50,670 nt of DNA, taken from JALUZX01 sp964561605. GTDB taxonomy: Bacteria; Planctomycetota; UBA1135; JALUZX01. The number at the start of each line of letters is the position of its first letter. Position 1 is the first letter of the stretch. The notes under the pieces are model-generated. The model was not told the DNA's origin. It saw nothing but the letters and a program-made list of their open reading frames with translations, and searched no databases. Shown one piece after another: positions 8,630-17,172 of this stretch. A program made the position numbers and the translations under genes. The DNA lies in NCBI GenBank assembly GCA_964561605.1, contig CAZLQD010000014.1:1-50670 (forward strand), written 5' to 3'.

Positions 8630-10309
8630 TCAGAAGGGAAGCCTCACCTTCCTTCGCCCTCTTACGAGGAACCGAAAGACCTTCTCCCTCCAGTCCACCT
8701 CCCCCCGGCGCCGCCAGAGGATCCGGACCCGGTAGACCCCCTGGGAAGGCAGTTCCAGGGGGCAAGGCTCCGGGGCGGGCCAGGGCTCGGGCCGGGAGGG
8801 CGGGGAGCCCCCCATCCGGAACTTCAGGTCCACCCTCCTGGGCCCCCCCTCCCGGAAGATCAGCTCCAGGCGGGGCCTCCCCGGCCGCCCCCCCTCCACC
8901 TGCGCCCCCCTTCCGGCCTCGGAGGACCCGGCTTCCTCCTCCAGGGGAAGCATCCGGAAGACCACCTCCCGGCCCGGTCCGCCCCCCCTTTTTTCAATAG
9001 GCACGTATCCGGGAACCCGGCATTCCAAGACCCAGGGCTCTCCAGGCGGAACGGCTATCGCCACCCGGAACCTCCCCGAGGCGTCGCTCCTCCCCTCCCT
9101 CGAGAAGGCCGACAGAACCGCCCCGGGAACGACCGCCCGGTCCAGGTCGCCCGGAGAGACCCCGGGGATCCACCTCCTGGGAAGCCTCCTCCCCCAAGCG
9201 GGAAGGCTCACGACGCGGGCCCCGGCCAGGGGCTTTCCCGCCGGGTCCAGGACCCTCCCGGACACCGAGGGCAGGGGCCGGAGCCGGACCAGGGCGTAGG
9301 GAGGGCGGAAACCCGGCCGGAGCGGTCCCACCCTCACCCCGGGGCCGTCGGGGGCCAGCCCCTCCCCCTCGGCCCATACCCTCAATGACGTATTCAACGG
9401 GACGCCATCGATCTCGAACCCGCCCTGCGGCCCGGCCTCCACCCACGGCCCAGCCCCGAAGACGTATCTGCACAGGCGGTTTCCCAGCCCCCCGGGAAAG
9501 AGCCTGACCTTCACGCCGGGCACGGGCGGCCCGGGAAAGAGCACCCTTCCCCTGAGGGTGGCGCCCCGTTCCAGGACGAAGACCAGGGGCTTTCCCCCCC
9601 CGCCCGCCACGAGGCAGGGAAACAGCGAGGAGACGCACCCCGGAGCGGAGACGAAGAACAAGCACTCCCCCGGCGCCACCCCCTCCAGGCGGAACTCCCC
9701 CTCCTCGCCGGTTCTGCAGGAAAGGCCGTCCACCTTCACGAGGGCCCCGGCCAGGGGCCTTCCCTCCGGTCCGAAGACCTTCCCCTCCACCCTCACAGCC
9801 CCCCCCGAGGGGAGGGAGAGAGGCCATGTCACGCCTCTTCGTAACCTGACGATCCGCAGGAAGGGCTTCCATCCCGGGAGCCGGACCAGTCCGAGGGACC
9901 AGCCCAGAGGAAGGCCTCCCACCCGGGCCGCCGGCCCCACATCGAGGGAGAGGCCCCGGCAAGGCCCTTCCAGGAAAGTGATCCTCCCCCGGCCCGGCCA
10001 GGGCCGGCCCCAGGGATCCACCACCCGGAAGGCCCCCTTCCGGGGAACCCGGTTTCCGGCGAAATAGGCGGGAAGGGGAAGTTCCCCTGCCGGGTCCGCC
10101 TCCTTTCGGACCTCCACCAGGGCCTCCAGGGCCGCAGGTCCCCCGAGGGCCCGGACCTCTCCTTCCGGGGCGGACCCCGGCGGCACCGGGCGGGATGTCT
10201 CGGGAAGAGGAACGGGGAGGGAGGAACCGCTCCCGGGGCCCAGGAGGAAGAGAACGAGCCCCACCCCCAAGAGTAGGAAACCCAGGGCGACCCACCTTCC
10301 ACCTGTCAT
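8630..10309 (-). CDS. Membrane-anchored protein with carboxypeptidase-regulatory-like domains
   Basis: The start at 10309 has GGAGG 8 nt upstream and gives an N-terminus of MTGGRW followed by one hydrophobic helix (VALGFLLLGVGLVLFLLG), i.e. a signal anchor; a longer upstream frame would overlap the divergent flippase gene. The 559-residue product has at least two CarboxypepD_reg-type Ig-like modules: GKVFGPEGRPLAGALVKVDG near residue 175 and GRVLDPAGKPLAGARVVS near 345, each followed by the usual DASGRFR-like strand. A Pro/Arg-rich linker and a basic C-terminal domain follow. Such repeats usually form extracytoplasmic binding or structural rods. It resembles the larger protein at 14441-17110 in architecture. 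Specific role unknown. Confidence 0.75.
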   Translation of the reverse strand: MTGGRWVALGFLLLGVGLVLFLLGPGSGSSLPVPLPETSRPVPPGSAPEGEVRALGGPAALEALVEVRKEADPAGELPLPAYFAGNRVPRKGAFRVVDPWGRPWPGRGRITFLEGPCRGLSLDVGPAARVGGLPLGWSLGLVRLPGWKPFLRIVRLRRGVTWPLSLPSGGAVRVEGKVFGPEGRPLAGALVKVDGLSCRTGEEGEFRLEGVAPGECLFFVSAPGCVSSLFPCLVAGGGGKPLVFVLERGATLRGRVLFPGPPVPGVKVRLFPGGLGNRLCRYVFGAGPWVEAGPQGGFEIDGVPLNTSLRVWAEGEGLAPDGPGVRVGPLRPGFRPPYALVRLRPLPSVSGRVLDPAGKPLAGARVVSLPAWGRRLPRRWIPGVSPGDLDRAVVPGAVLSAFSREGRSDASGRFRVAIAVPPGEPWVLECRVPGYVPIEKRGGGPGREVVFRMLPLEEEAGSSEAGRGAQVEGGRPGRPRLELIFREGGPRRVDLKFRMGGSPPSRPEPWPAPEPCPLELPSQGVYRVRILWRRRGEVDWREKVFRFLVRGRRKVRLPF

Positions 10310-10454
10310 CCCGCCTGCCTCCAAGTCGTCCCTTTCCGGACTCTTCCCGCCCCTCCTCCGCCCCCCTCCTTCAAGGGAAACCCCGCCCTCTCGGGGAGGC
10401 AACGGGTTTTCCCCGGCCCTTCCCATTACCCTTTCGGAAAAGAGACCAGGCTCC

Positions 10455-11675
10455 ATGCTTCGACCCGCCCTTTTCCTCGCCGCGGCCCGGGCGGCCGTCC
10501 TGGTCCTCTCGGGCCTCCAGGTGTGCCTCATCGCCCGCCTCCCTCAAGGAGCGGCGGGAGTGGTCTTCCTGCACGCCGCCCTCTTCGCGGCCTTCGCCGC
10601 CGGCATCGACCTCGGCACGGGCCAGGCCCTCCAGCGTCTCTGCGCCGCCGACGCCCTGGAACTGGAGGTCACCAGGCCGCGGGGCCCCCTCCCCCTCCTC
10701 TCCCCCGACTCCCAGGCCTGGGTCCGTTCGGCCCTCCGGGCCAGGATCCTGGCGGGCCTCCTGGCCCTGGTCACCCACCTCTCCCTTGCGGTGATCCTGG
10801 GCGACGGGAAGGACCCCTTCCTGGTCCTGGCCATCTTCCACCTCCCCGTATTCGCCCTGGGGGCCTTTCAGACACCTTTCCTTCTCCGGCGCGACCTGCG
10901 CCCCCTTGCGGCGGCCCGCCTCTCGGGGGCCCTCCTCTCCTTCGGGGCCGTCCTCGCCCTCCGTCTCTCCGGGGTTTCCCTTCCCGGCCCCTACCTACTC
11001 GCCCTTGCCTCGGGCCAGGTCCTCTCCCACATCCTCCTGCTTCGTCTCTCCCGGATCCCCATCCAAGGCCCGGCCCATCCTCTGGGGCGCCTCCTCCCGG
11101 AATCCCTCCTCCTGGGGGCGGGCAACTTCGCCCGCATGCTCTATTTCCAGGGCGACCAGCTCCTGGTCAGGCTCCTGGCCCGGCCGGACCTGGCACTCTA
11201 CGGTGCCGTGTACCGGCTCTTCTCGGCGGCAACGATCCTCCCCCAATCCCTGGGAGAGATCCTCCTCGCCCCCCTCACCAGGAACCACGACCAGGACCCG
11301 ACCTCGGCCCGCCGGACCGCCGGGAGGTTGTCCCTGCGGACCCTCGCGGCGGGCCTCCTACCTCTCGGGGTCCTCTTCCTCCTGGCCCGGCCCGTCCTGG
11401 ACCTTCTTTTCGGCCCTCTATATACACGGGGGGAATCGACTCTACGCGTTCTCCTGGCGGCGGCCCTCCTGGTTCATCCCGCCTCCGTACAGATCACGGC
11501 GGCCCTGGCGGCGGGAAGGCTCGGGGAAGTCCTCCATCTCTCCCTCCTCGGCCTGGGCCTCACGGTCCTCCTCTGCCTTCTTCTCGTTCCATCCATGGGA
11601 GCCCTGGGCGCGGCATGGGCCACCTTGGGCACGGAAGCCCTGGTGCTCGCCGGGGCCTGGAGGATCCGGCGATGA
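10455..11675 (+). CDS. Polysaccharide/oligosaccharide flippase-like integral membrane protein
   Basis: The 406-residue product consists almost wholly of hydrophobic helices, about 12 by eye, with short basic loops. Length and pattern fit the Wzx / MVF (MOP) exporter superfamily, including an early helix pair and the mid-protein amphipathic ARMLYFQGDQLLVRLL segment often seen in Wzx-like proteins. Such proteins flip lipid-linked glycans across the inner membrane. The stop overlaps the start of the next gene, a GT4-type glycosyltransferase, by an ATGA arrangement, which supports a glycan-export role. No strong Shine-Dalgarno precedes the start. Confidence 0.75.
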   Translation: MLRPALFLAAARAAVLVLSGLQVCLIARLPQGAAGVVFLHAALFAAFAAGIDLGTGQALQRLCAADALELEVTRPRGPLPLLSPDSQAWVRSALRARILAGLLALVTHLSLAVILGDGKDPFLVLAIFHLPVFALGAFQTPFLLRRDLRPLAAARLSGALLSFGAVLALRLSGVSLPGPYLLALASGQVLSHILLLRLSRIPIQGPAHPLGRLLPESLLLGAGNFARMLYFQGDQLLVRLLARPDLALYGAVYRLFSAATILPQSLGEILLAPLTRNHDQDPTSARRTAGRLSLRTLAAGLLPLGVLFLLARPVLDLLFGPLYTRGESTLRVLLAAALLVHPASVQITAALAAGRLGEVLHLSLLGLGLTVLLCLLLVPSMGALGAAWATLGTEALVLAGAWRIRR

Positions 11676-12790
11676 TCCTGGGAATGGATTTCCGTCCCGC
11701 CCTCCTCTCCACAACGGGGATCGCCCGGGTGACCAGGGAGGTGGCCCTGCGCCTTCCCGGCCGGGAACCCGTGGAAGCCCTCCGCCTCTTCGGCCACTCC
11801 CTCGCCCGGGCCGCCGTCCCCCTCCCGCATCTACCCCGGGGCGCCACCCTCCACCGCCTCCCCATCCCGGGCCGGAGCCTCCCCCTTCTCGCCCGTCTCG
11901 GAATCGGCGCCGACACCCTGCTCGGCGGATGCGATCTCTTCCTTTGGACCGACTACGTGTTCCCCCCCGTGAAGAAGGCCCGAAAGGCCATGATCCTCCA
12001 CGACCTGGCCTTCCTGGCGGATCCCCGGTGGCACGGCCCGAAGAGCGCCGCCCTGGCGGAGGAGACGAAGAAGGCCGCCGCCTCGGCCGGCCTTGTCCTC
12101 GTCCCCTCCCCCATGGTGGCCGAAGAGGCCGAAGCCCTCCTCCCCGAGGCCCGTGGAAAGATCCGCCTCCTTCCCTGGGGAGGCGATCACGCCTCGGCCC
12201 GAGGCACCGAGGGTCCCATACCGGAGAACCTCCTCCCCCCGGGCCAAGGCCCCCTCTTCCTTTGCCTCGGCCGGGTCGAACCCCGGAAGAACCAGGCTCT
12301 CCTCCTGGAAGCCTTCTCCCTGCTCCGCGAGTCCCTCCCGGAGGCCCGCCTCCTCGTTGCCGGCCCCCCCGGCTGGGAGACCCGGGATCTCCAGGCCCGC
12401 CTGGAACGCCTTCACAGGGATCCCTCTTCCGGAATCCGCTGGGCAAAAAACCTCCCCGACACCCTGCTCTTCGCCCTCATGTCCGGTTCCACCGCCCTGG
12501 TCTACCCCTCCCTCTACGAAGGTTTCGGCCTTCCCGCAGCCGAAGCCCTCCACCTCGGAATCCCCTCCATCGTAACCCAGGACACCGCCCCGGCGTGGGT
12601 GGCCGGCCCGGCGGCCCTGGCCGTCCCCCCCGGTGACGCCTCCGCCCTGGCACGGGCCATGGAGACCCTCGCGGCGGACCCGAAGAAACGAAAGGCCCTC
12701 TCCGCCGCCGCCCTCTCCCGGTCCGGAGAATTCACCTGGCGGAAGACCGCCCGCCGCCTGGCCTCACTGCTTCTCCAGGACCGCCCCTGA
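11672..12790 (+). CDS. GT4-family glycosyltransferase
   Basis: A 372-residue GT-B fold protein starts at 11672 inside the ATGA overlap with the flippase gene. It shows the N-terminal GIARVTREVA glycine-rich loop, MILHDLAFLADP in the first domain, LCLGRVEPRKNQALLLEAF at the start of the nucleotide-sugar domain, and the EX7E motif EGFGLPAAE (Glu283 and Glu291). This is a retaining GT4 glycosyltransferase, probably acting at the inner face of the membrane on a glycan that the overlapping flippase exports. Donor and acceptor are not predictable. A longer in-frame reading through the flippase gene is a shadow. Confidence 0.85.
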   Translation: MILGMDFRPALLSTTGIARVTREVALRLPGREPVEALRLFGHSLARAAVPLPHLPRGATLHRLPIPGRSLPLLARLGIGADTLLGGCDLFLWTDYVFPPVKKARKAMILHDLAFLADPRWHGPKSAALAEETKKAAASAGLVLVPSPMVAEEAEALLPEARGKIRLLPWGGDHASARGTEGPIPENLLPPGQGPLFLCLGRVEPRKNQALLLEAFSLLRESLPEARLLVAGPPGWETRDLQARLERLHRDPSSGIRWAKNLPDTLLFALMSGSTALVYPSLYEGFGLPAAEALHLGIPSIVTQDTAPAWVAGPAALAVPPGDASALARAMETLAADPKKRKALSAAALSRSGEFTWRKTARRLASLLLQDRP

Positions 12791-12825
12791 GTCTCCCGGA
12801 AAGCCCGGCGGCGGCCCTCCCCGCC

Positions 12826-14250
12826 TCACCCCTTCCCCAGTCCCTCCGCGAGGCGGACGATCAGGTCCCAGGCCGCCAGGGCGTCCTCGAGGGTGACCCT
12901 GGTCTGGCCCGTCACCAGTCTGAGCGTATAGGCCCCCCGGAGCTTGGTGTGGGAGAGGAAGGCCTTCCCCGTGGCGTTCACGGCCTGGAGGAGGTCCTCG
13001 TTGAGGGCGTTCAGCCGGGAGAGATCGTCCAGGCCTTCCGGGTGACAACGGAAGCAGAGAAGGTTCAAGGTCCGGGGCGCCAGGAGCTCGAAGTCCCGCC
13101 TGGCCCGGATTTCCTCCTCCAGGCGCCTTGCGATCTCCAGGTGCCTTCTCAGGATCGACCGGATCCCCTCCACACCGTAACTCCTGATCACGAACCAGAG
13201 CTTCAGCGCCCGGAACCTCCTTCCCAGGGCGATCCCCCAGTCCCTGTAGTTCTTCACCCTTTTCCCCTCGGGGGTCTTCAGGTATTCGGGAAGGATTTCG
13301 AAGGTCCGCACCAGGGCCTCTTCGTCCCGGACGAAATAGGCCGAGCAGTCGAAGTTGGTGAGCATCCACTTGTGGGGGTTGAAGACGAAGGTGTCGGCGT
13401 ATTCCAGGCCGTCGCCGAGATGCCGGAACTCGGGCAGGATCATGGCCGTCCCGGCGTAGGCGGCATCCACGTGGAACCAGAGCCCGTATCTCCGGCAGAT
13501 CTCCCCCATGGGTCGGATCGGGTCCATGGCGGTGGAACCCGTTGTGCCCAGGGTCCCCACCACCGCCAGGGGACGCAATCCCGCCTCCAGGTCCGCCCGG
13601 ACCGCCCGCTCCAGTTCCTCCGGAACGAGGGCATACTTCCCGTCCACCTGGATTTTTCGAAGGCTCTCCTTCCCGAACCCGGCGATCTTCACTGCCTTCT
13701 CGATGGAGGAGTGGGCCTCGGTGGAGGCGTACAGGGTGAAACGCTCCTTTCCGGTGAACCCCCTTTCGTTGATCCCCAGGTCCGAGGCCTTCTCCCTCGC
13801 CGTAAGGAGGGAGACCAGGGTGGCCGCAGAGGCCGTGTCCTGGATCACTCCCGAGTATTTCCCGGGAAGGCCGATCATCTTTCCCAGCCATTCCATGACG
13901 CGCTCTTCGAGCTCCGTCGCCGCCGGCGATGTGGCCCAGCTCATGCACTGGGCGCCCAGGGCGGCCGTGAGCATCTCCGCCAGGACCGAGGGGGGGGATG
14001 AATTGGCCGGGAAGTAGGCGAAGAAGGAGGGGTGTTGCCAGTGGGTGATCCCCGGCAGGACGATCTTCTCGAAATCGGCGAAGATCCCGGGAAAGGACTC
14101 CCCTTCCTCCGGAGGGTCCCCGGGCAGAGCCCCCAGGATCTCCCCCGGGCGGACCCTGGGCTTCACTGGATGGACCCGGATTCCTTCCAGGTAGTCCGCC
14201 ATCCAGTCCGCCAGCCGATGGGCTTCCCTCCGGAATTCCTCGAGATCCAT
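12826..14250 (-). CDS. PLP-dependent aromatic-L-amino-acid decarboxylase-like enzyme
   Basis: The 474-residue product starts at 14250 with AAGGAGG upstream and matches the group II decarboxylase family. Visible motifs are HPSFFAYFPANSS near residue 70, the His that stacks on PLP in STEAHSSIEKA, the Asp in WFHVDAAYAGTA, and the cofactor Lys in FNPHKWMLTNFD near residue 300. The nearest well-known relatives are tryptophan, tyrosine and DOPA decarboxylases; related plant members make phenylacetaldehydes instead, so the exact reaction is open. The protein lacks a signal peptide. It stands alone between the glycan gene pair and a divergent repeat protein. Confidence 0.9.
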   Translation of the reverse strand: MDLEEFRREAHRLADWMADYLEGIRVHPVKPRVRPGEILGALPGDPPEEGESFPGIFADFEKIVLPGITHWQHPSFFAYFPANSSPPSVLAEMLTAALGAQCMSWATSPAATELEERVMEWLGKMIGLPGKYSGVIQDTASAATLVSLLTAREKASDLGINERGFTGKERFTLYASTEAHSSIEKAVKIAGFGKESLRKIQVDGKYALVPEELERAVRADLEAGLRPLAVVGTLGTTGSTAMDPIRPMGEICRRYGLWFHVDAAYAGTAMILPEFRHLGDGLEYADTFVFNPHKWMLTNFDCSAYFVRDEEALVRTFEILPEYLKTPEGKRVKNYRDWGIALGRRFRALKLWFVIRSYGVEGIRSILRRHLEIARRLEEEIRARRDFELLAPRTLNLLCFRCHPEGLDDLSRLNALNEDLLQAVNATGKAFLSHTKLRGAYTLRLVTGQTRVTLEDALAAWDLIVRLAEGLGKG

Positions 14251-14440
14251 GGTTTCGCCTCCTTGCCGGGGAAATCCCCTCTTTTTTAGGAAGTCCGGTC
14301 CCGGGGGGCAAACCCCGCCGGTTCCCCCAGGCCCTCCCCCGGGAGAAGCCCTTCTTCGGGAGGAACGGAAAGTCTGAGTGAGCTTGCGGGTTTTTCAGGA
14401 TAGAATGAATTTTTCCAGCCCCCCGGGAAGGAGATCGACC

Positions 14441-17110
14441 TTGAAGAAATTCGCCGTCGGCGTCTTGGTCCTTGTTTTCGCCGGGGTTGCCTGGCTGGTC
14501 CTGGAAGGGAACGGATCCCCTCCTTCCCCCCCCGTTCCACCGGGCCCCGGGAAGAGGTCCGCTCGCCTCGAGCCCGGACCTGCGATCCCGGCGCTCCCGG
14601 CCCGGACCGCCTCCCGAAAAACGGAAAAATCCCCCAGGAAAGAAAAGGTTCCGGCCAAGCGCCGGGAACTCGTCTCCTCCGTCCCGGACGCATCCGGGCG
14701 GAAGAAAAGCTGGAAGGTCCTGGTGGTGGAGAAGAAGACGGGCGAACCCGTTCCCCGCGCCGAGGTCCTCGTCCTGGACATCTCCACCGTAAAGGACCCG
14801 AACAAGCTCATGCAGGAGGCTTCGCTGGACGGATTCGGCCGCATCGAAAAGCTCCTCGAGGAGTTCGGCCTCTCCTACCGGGCGGACTCCAAGGGGATCG
14901 CCTGGATCCCTCCTCTCCGAAACTCCCGGATGGGCGCCTTGATCGCCGCCCGCAAGGGAAACCTCTGGGGGGTCCTCGAACCATTGCCGGACATCTCCCC
15001 TCCCCTCGAGGTGAAAGTCTCTCCGGCCCGGGAGATCCTGGTCCAGGTGAAAGGAGTGCAGGGAAAACCCGTCGCCGGAGTGCTCGTGGGAGTCGGGGTC
15101 TCCCGGGACGGACGGACCTTCTTCCCCATGCGGAGGGTCACCGAGGGACCTTCCGGGATGGTCCGGTTCCGGCACGCGGAAATGCTCTTCGAGAATCTCG
15201 AGGAAAAGGACCGGGGCCTGGTCGCCCTTCTCGTCCCCCTGAAGAAGATGGTCCTCCGGGAATTCGACCCCAAGGCCTTCCCAAAGGATCCCCTCGTCCT
15301 GACCCTCCCCCCCACGGGAAGAGTGGAAGTCCATGTCCGGGGGCCCAAGGGGCCCGTCCCGGACGGGAAAGCCATCGCAGTCTTGTCCGTGGCACTGGAC
15401 AAAAAGGACTTGGACGAGAGAGCCGGCCCGCCTCTCAGCATGTGGGCGAGCCCCAGGGAAAAGGTCGAGGGAGGGAAAGCGGTCTTCCCCTTCGTTGGGC
15501 TGGGCCTGAATCTGGAGGTCAAGGTAGCGAAGGTTTCTTCCTCCATGATGATGGGAGGAGGGAAACCGGTCTCCGTGAAAGGCCCGGGGCCCGTCTCTCC
15601 GGGCGGGACCGCCGTCTTCCACGTGAGCCTCACGGAGGAAGAGACCATCCTAGCCGGACGGGTCCTCCTTCCCTCGGGAAAGCCCGTTGCGGAACAAAAC
15701 GTGGTGTGGACCCTGGAAACCAAGGAGGAAATGCGTTCCGCTTCCTCTTCCTTTCTTCTCAGGACCGACCGGGAAGGTCGCTTCAGGATCACCCTGGCGG
15801 AGGGTTCTTTCCATGGAAAGAGCAGGTCGATCCGCTTTGCTCTTCCTCCCGGGAGTCCCGGCGGGCCTCTCATCAGGCGGGTGGACCTGAGCAGGGACCT
15901 TCCTCCAGGCGTCACCGACCTGGGGGACATCCGCCTCGAAGCGCCGCCCACACTCGCCGCAGGCAAGGTCGTGGACCCCCAAGGCAGGCCCATATCCGGG
16001 GTAGAGATCTCCATCTTCGCGAAACGTTTCTACGGCAAGGATGGGACGCACTCCAGTTGGGCCTGGGTCACGGGAAAGGGGGCACTGACGGACGCCGCGG
16101 GGAGATTCAAAGTCCCGGGGAAGACATCCTCCCCGGAATTGAAGATCCTGGCGGGCAAGAATGGATGGTTCCAGGAAAAGGAAGTCCTGGTCGCTCCGGG
16201 AACCACGGGAATCACCGTGGTCCTCCGAAAAGGAGGGACGGTGAAAGCCTCCTTCCTGGTGGACCCGGGAGTTCCCTTGGACCGTCTCCAAATCCACTTG
16301 GAGACCCGGGGACCGGACGGAAAGGAGAGACTCTTCTCCCCGAGAAAATTCGGAAAAAACGAGGCTTTCTGGACCGGGATCCCGCCGGGTGACTTCGACT
16401 TGAAGATCCGGCTCCCTTTTTCGCCGATCCTCGTCGCCGAAATAGGCGGCATCCCAATCCGGGCCGGAGAGGAAACCGGGGATCCCAGGCTCAGGGACAT
16501 CGATCTCAGGGGAAAGATCCAAGTCCTGGATCTGGAGATCGTCGACGAGAAGGGGAAAGAAATCCACGACGCCCAGCTGTATTGGGGCAAGAAATTCCAC
16601 AGAACCGCCTGGATCCGGAGAGGAAGACCCGTTCTTCTCACCCCTGAAGGAGGGCGCACCTTCTGGATCCTCGCCCCGGGCTGCAAGCTCAAGAAGGTCC
16701 AGGCCGGGGGGAGAAAGATGCGGATCGTCCTGGAGAGAGGATACAGGATCCGCCTGGTCTATTCCGGGGAGGCCCCCCTGCCGGAAGGCCCCTTCTCGCT
16801 GGGCGTGGATCTCGGGTTGGAGAAGAGGAAAGACTCCGGAATCCCCTCCTTCCCTTTCATGTACTCCCCTTCGGCGTACTTCGGGAAGGACGGCACCCTG
16901 GAGACGCGGGTGCCTCTTCCAGGGATCTACAGGGTTTCCTGGTTGCTCAAGGTCATCAGGAAGAGCGGATGGAGCAGCAGGGGGATTCCCGCCGGGTCTC
17001 GTCCCTCGATCGAGGTGCGGGACGTGCCGGGAGTCCAGATCTTCCGCGTCTCCCTGCCGGCCAAGGACCTGGAGAAGGCCATCGAAAGGGCGGGGAAACG
17101 GGGGGAGTGA
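14441..17110 (+). CDS. Large exported protein with carboxypeptidase-regulatory-like repeats
   Basis: A TTG at 14441 is preceded by AAGGAG at a 7-nt spacing and gives MKKFAVGVLVLVFAGVAWLVL, a clean signal peptide or anchor, so it is preferred over the upstream GTG (14378) and ATG (14405) of the same frame. The 889-residue product continues with a Pro/Lys/Arg-rich linker (to ~100), then a series of Ig-like beta modules. Clear CarboxypepD_reg-type units are AGRVLLPSGKPVAEQNVVW near residue 405 and AGKVVDPQGRPISGVEISI near 505, each closing with a DxxGRFxV strand. The C-terminal part keeps this beta-rich character without catalytic motifs. The composition is strongly Lys-rich for so GC-rich a genome. 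Probably a surface or periplasmic structural or binding protein; role unknown. Confidence 0.8.
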   Translation: MKKFAVGVLVLVFAGVAWLVLEGNGSPPSPPVPPGPGKRSARLEPGPAIPALPARTASRKTEKSPRKEKVPAKRRELVSSVPDASGRKKSWKVLVVEKKTGEPVPRAEVLVLDISTVKDPNKLMQEASLDGFGRIEKLLEEFGLSYRADSKGIAWIPPLRNSRMGALIAARKGNLWGVLEPLPDISPPLEVKVSPAREILVQVKGVQGKPVAGVLVGVGVSRDGRTFFPMRRVTEGPSGMVRFRHAEMLFENLEEKDRGLVALLVPLKKMVLREFDPKAFPKDPLVLTLPPTGRVEVHVRGPKGPVPDGKAIAVLSVALDKKDLDERAGPPLSMWASPREKVEGGKAVFPFVGLGLNLEVKVAKVSSSMMMGGGKPVSVKGPGPVSPGGTAVFHVSLTEEETILAGRVLLPSGKPVAEQNVVWTLETKEEMRSASSSFLLRTDREGRFRITLAEGSFHGKSRSIRFALPPGSPGGPLIRRVDLSRDLPPGVTDLGDIRLEAPPTLAAGKVVDPQGRPISGVEISIFAKRFYGKDGTHSSWAWVTGKGALTDAAGRFKVPGKTSSPELKILAGKNGWFQEKEVLVAPGTTGITVVLRKGGTVKASFLVDPGVPLDRLQIHLETRGPDGKERLFSPRKFGKNEAFWTGIPPGDFDLKIRLPFSPILVAEIGGIPIRAGEETGDPRLRDIDLRGKIQVLDLEIVDEKGKEIHDAQLYWGKKFHRTAWIRRGRPVLLTPEGGRTFWILAPGCKLKKVQAGGRKMRIVLERGYRIRLVYSGEAPLPEGPFSLGVDLGLEKRKDSGIPSFPFMYSPSAYFGKDGTLETRVPLPGIYRVSWLLKVIRKSGWSSRGIPAGSRPSIEVRDVPGVQIFRVSLPAKDLEKAIERAGKRGE

Positions 17111-17172
17111 GCGATCCCTTCCTCCGGACGATCCGTCCGTGGAAGGGCCGGGAAACCAGGGGGTTCCGCCGG

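Noticed and set aside
10523..11671. Upstream in-frame extension of the glycosyltransferase
   Set aside because: This segment is the flippase gene read in another frame; its translation is Pro/Gly-rich shadow sequence.
14378..14440. Earlier GTG or ATG start for the large repeat protein
   Set aside because: Neither has a Shine-Dalgarno, whereas the TTG at 14441 has AAGGAG at 7 nt and begins a clean signal peptide.
12764..15622. A 952-codon open frame on the minus strand
   Set aside because: It overlaps the decarboxylase in another frame and the exported repeat protein in antisense; composition is shadow-like and no motif is present.
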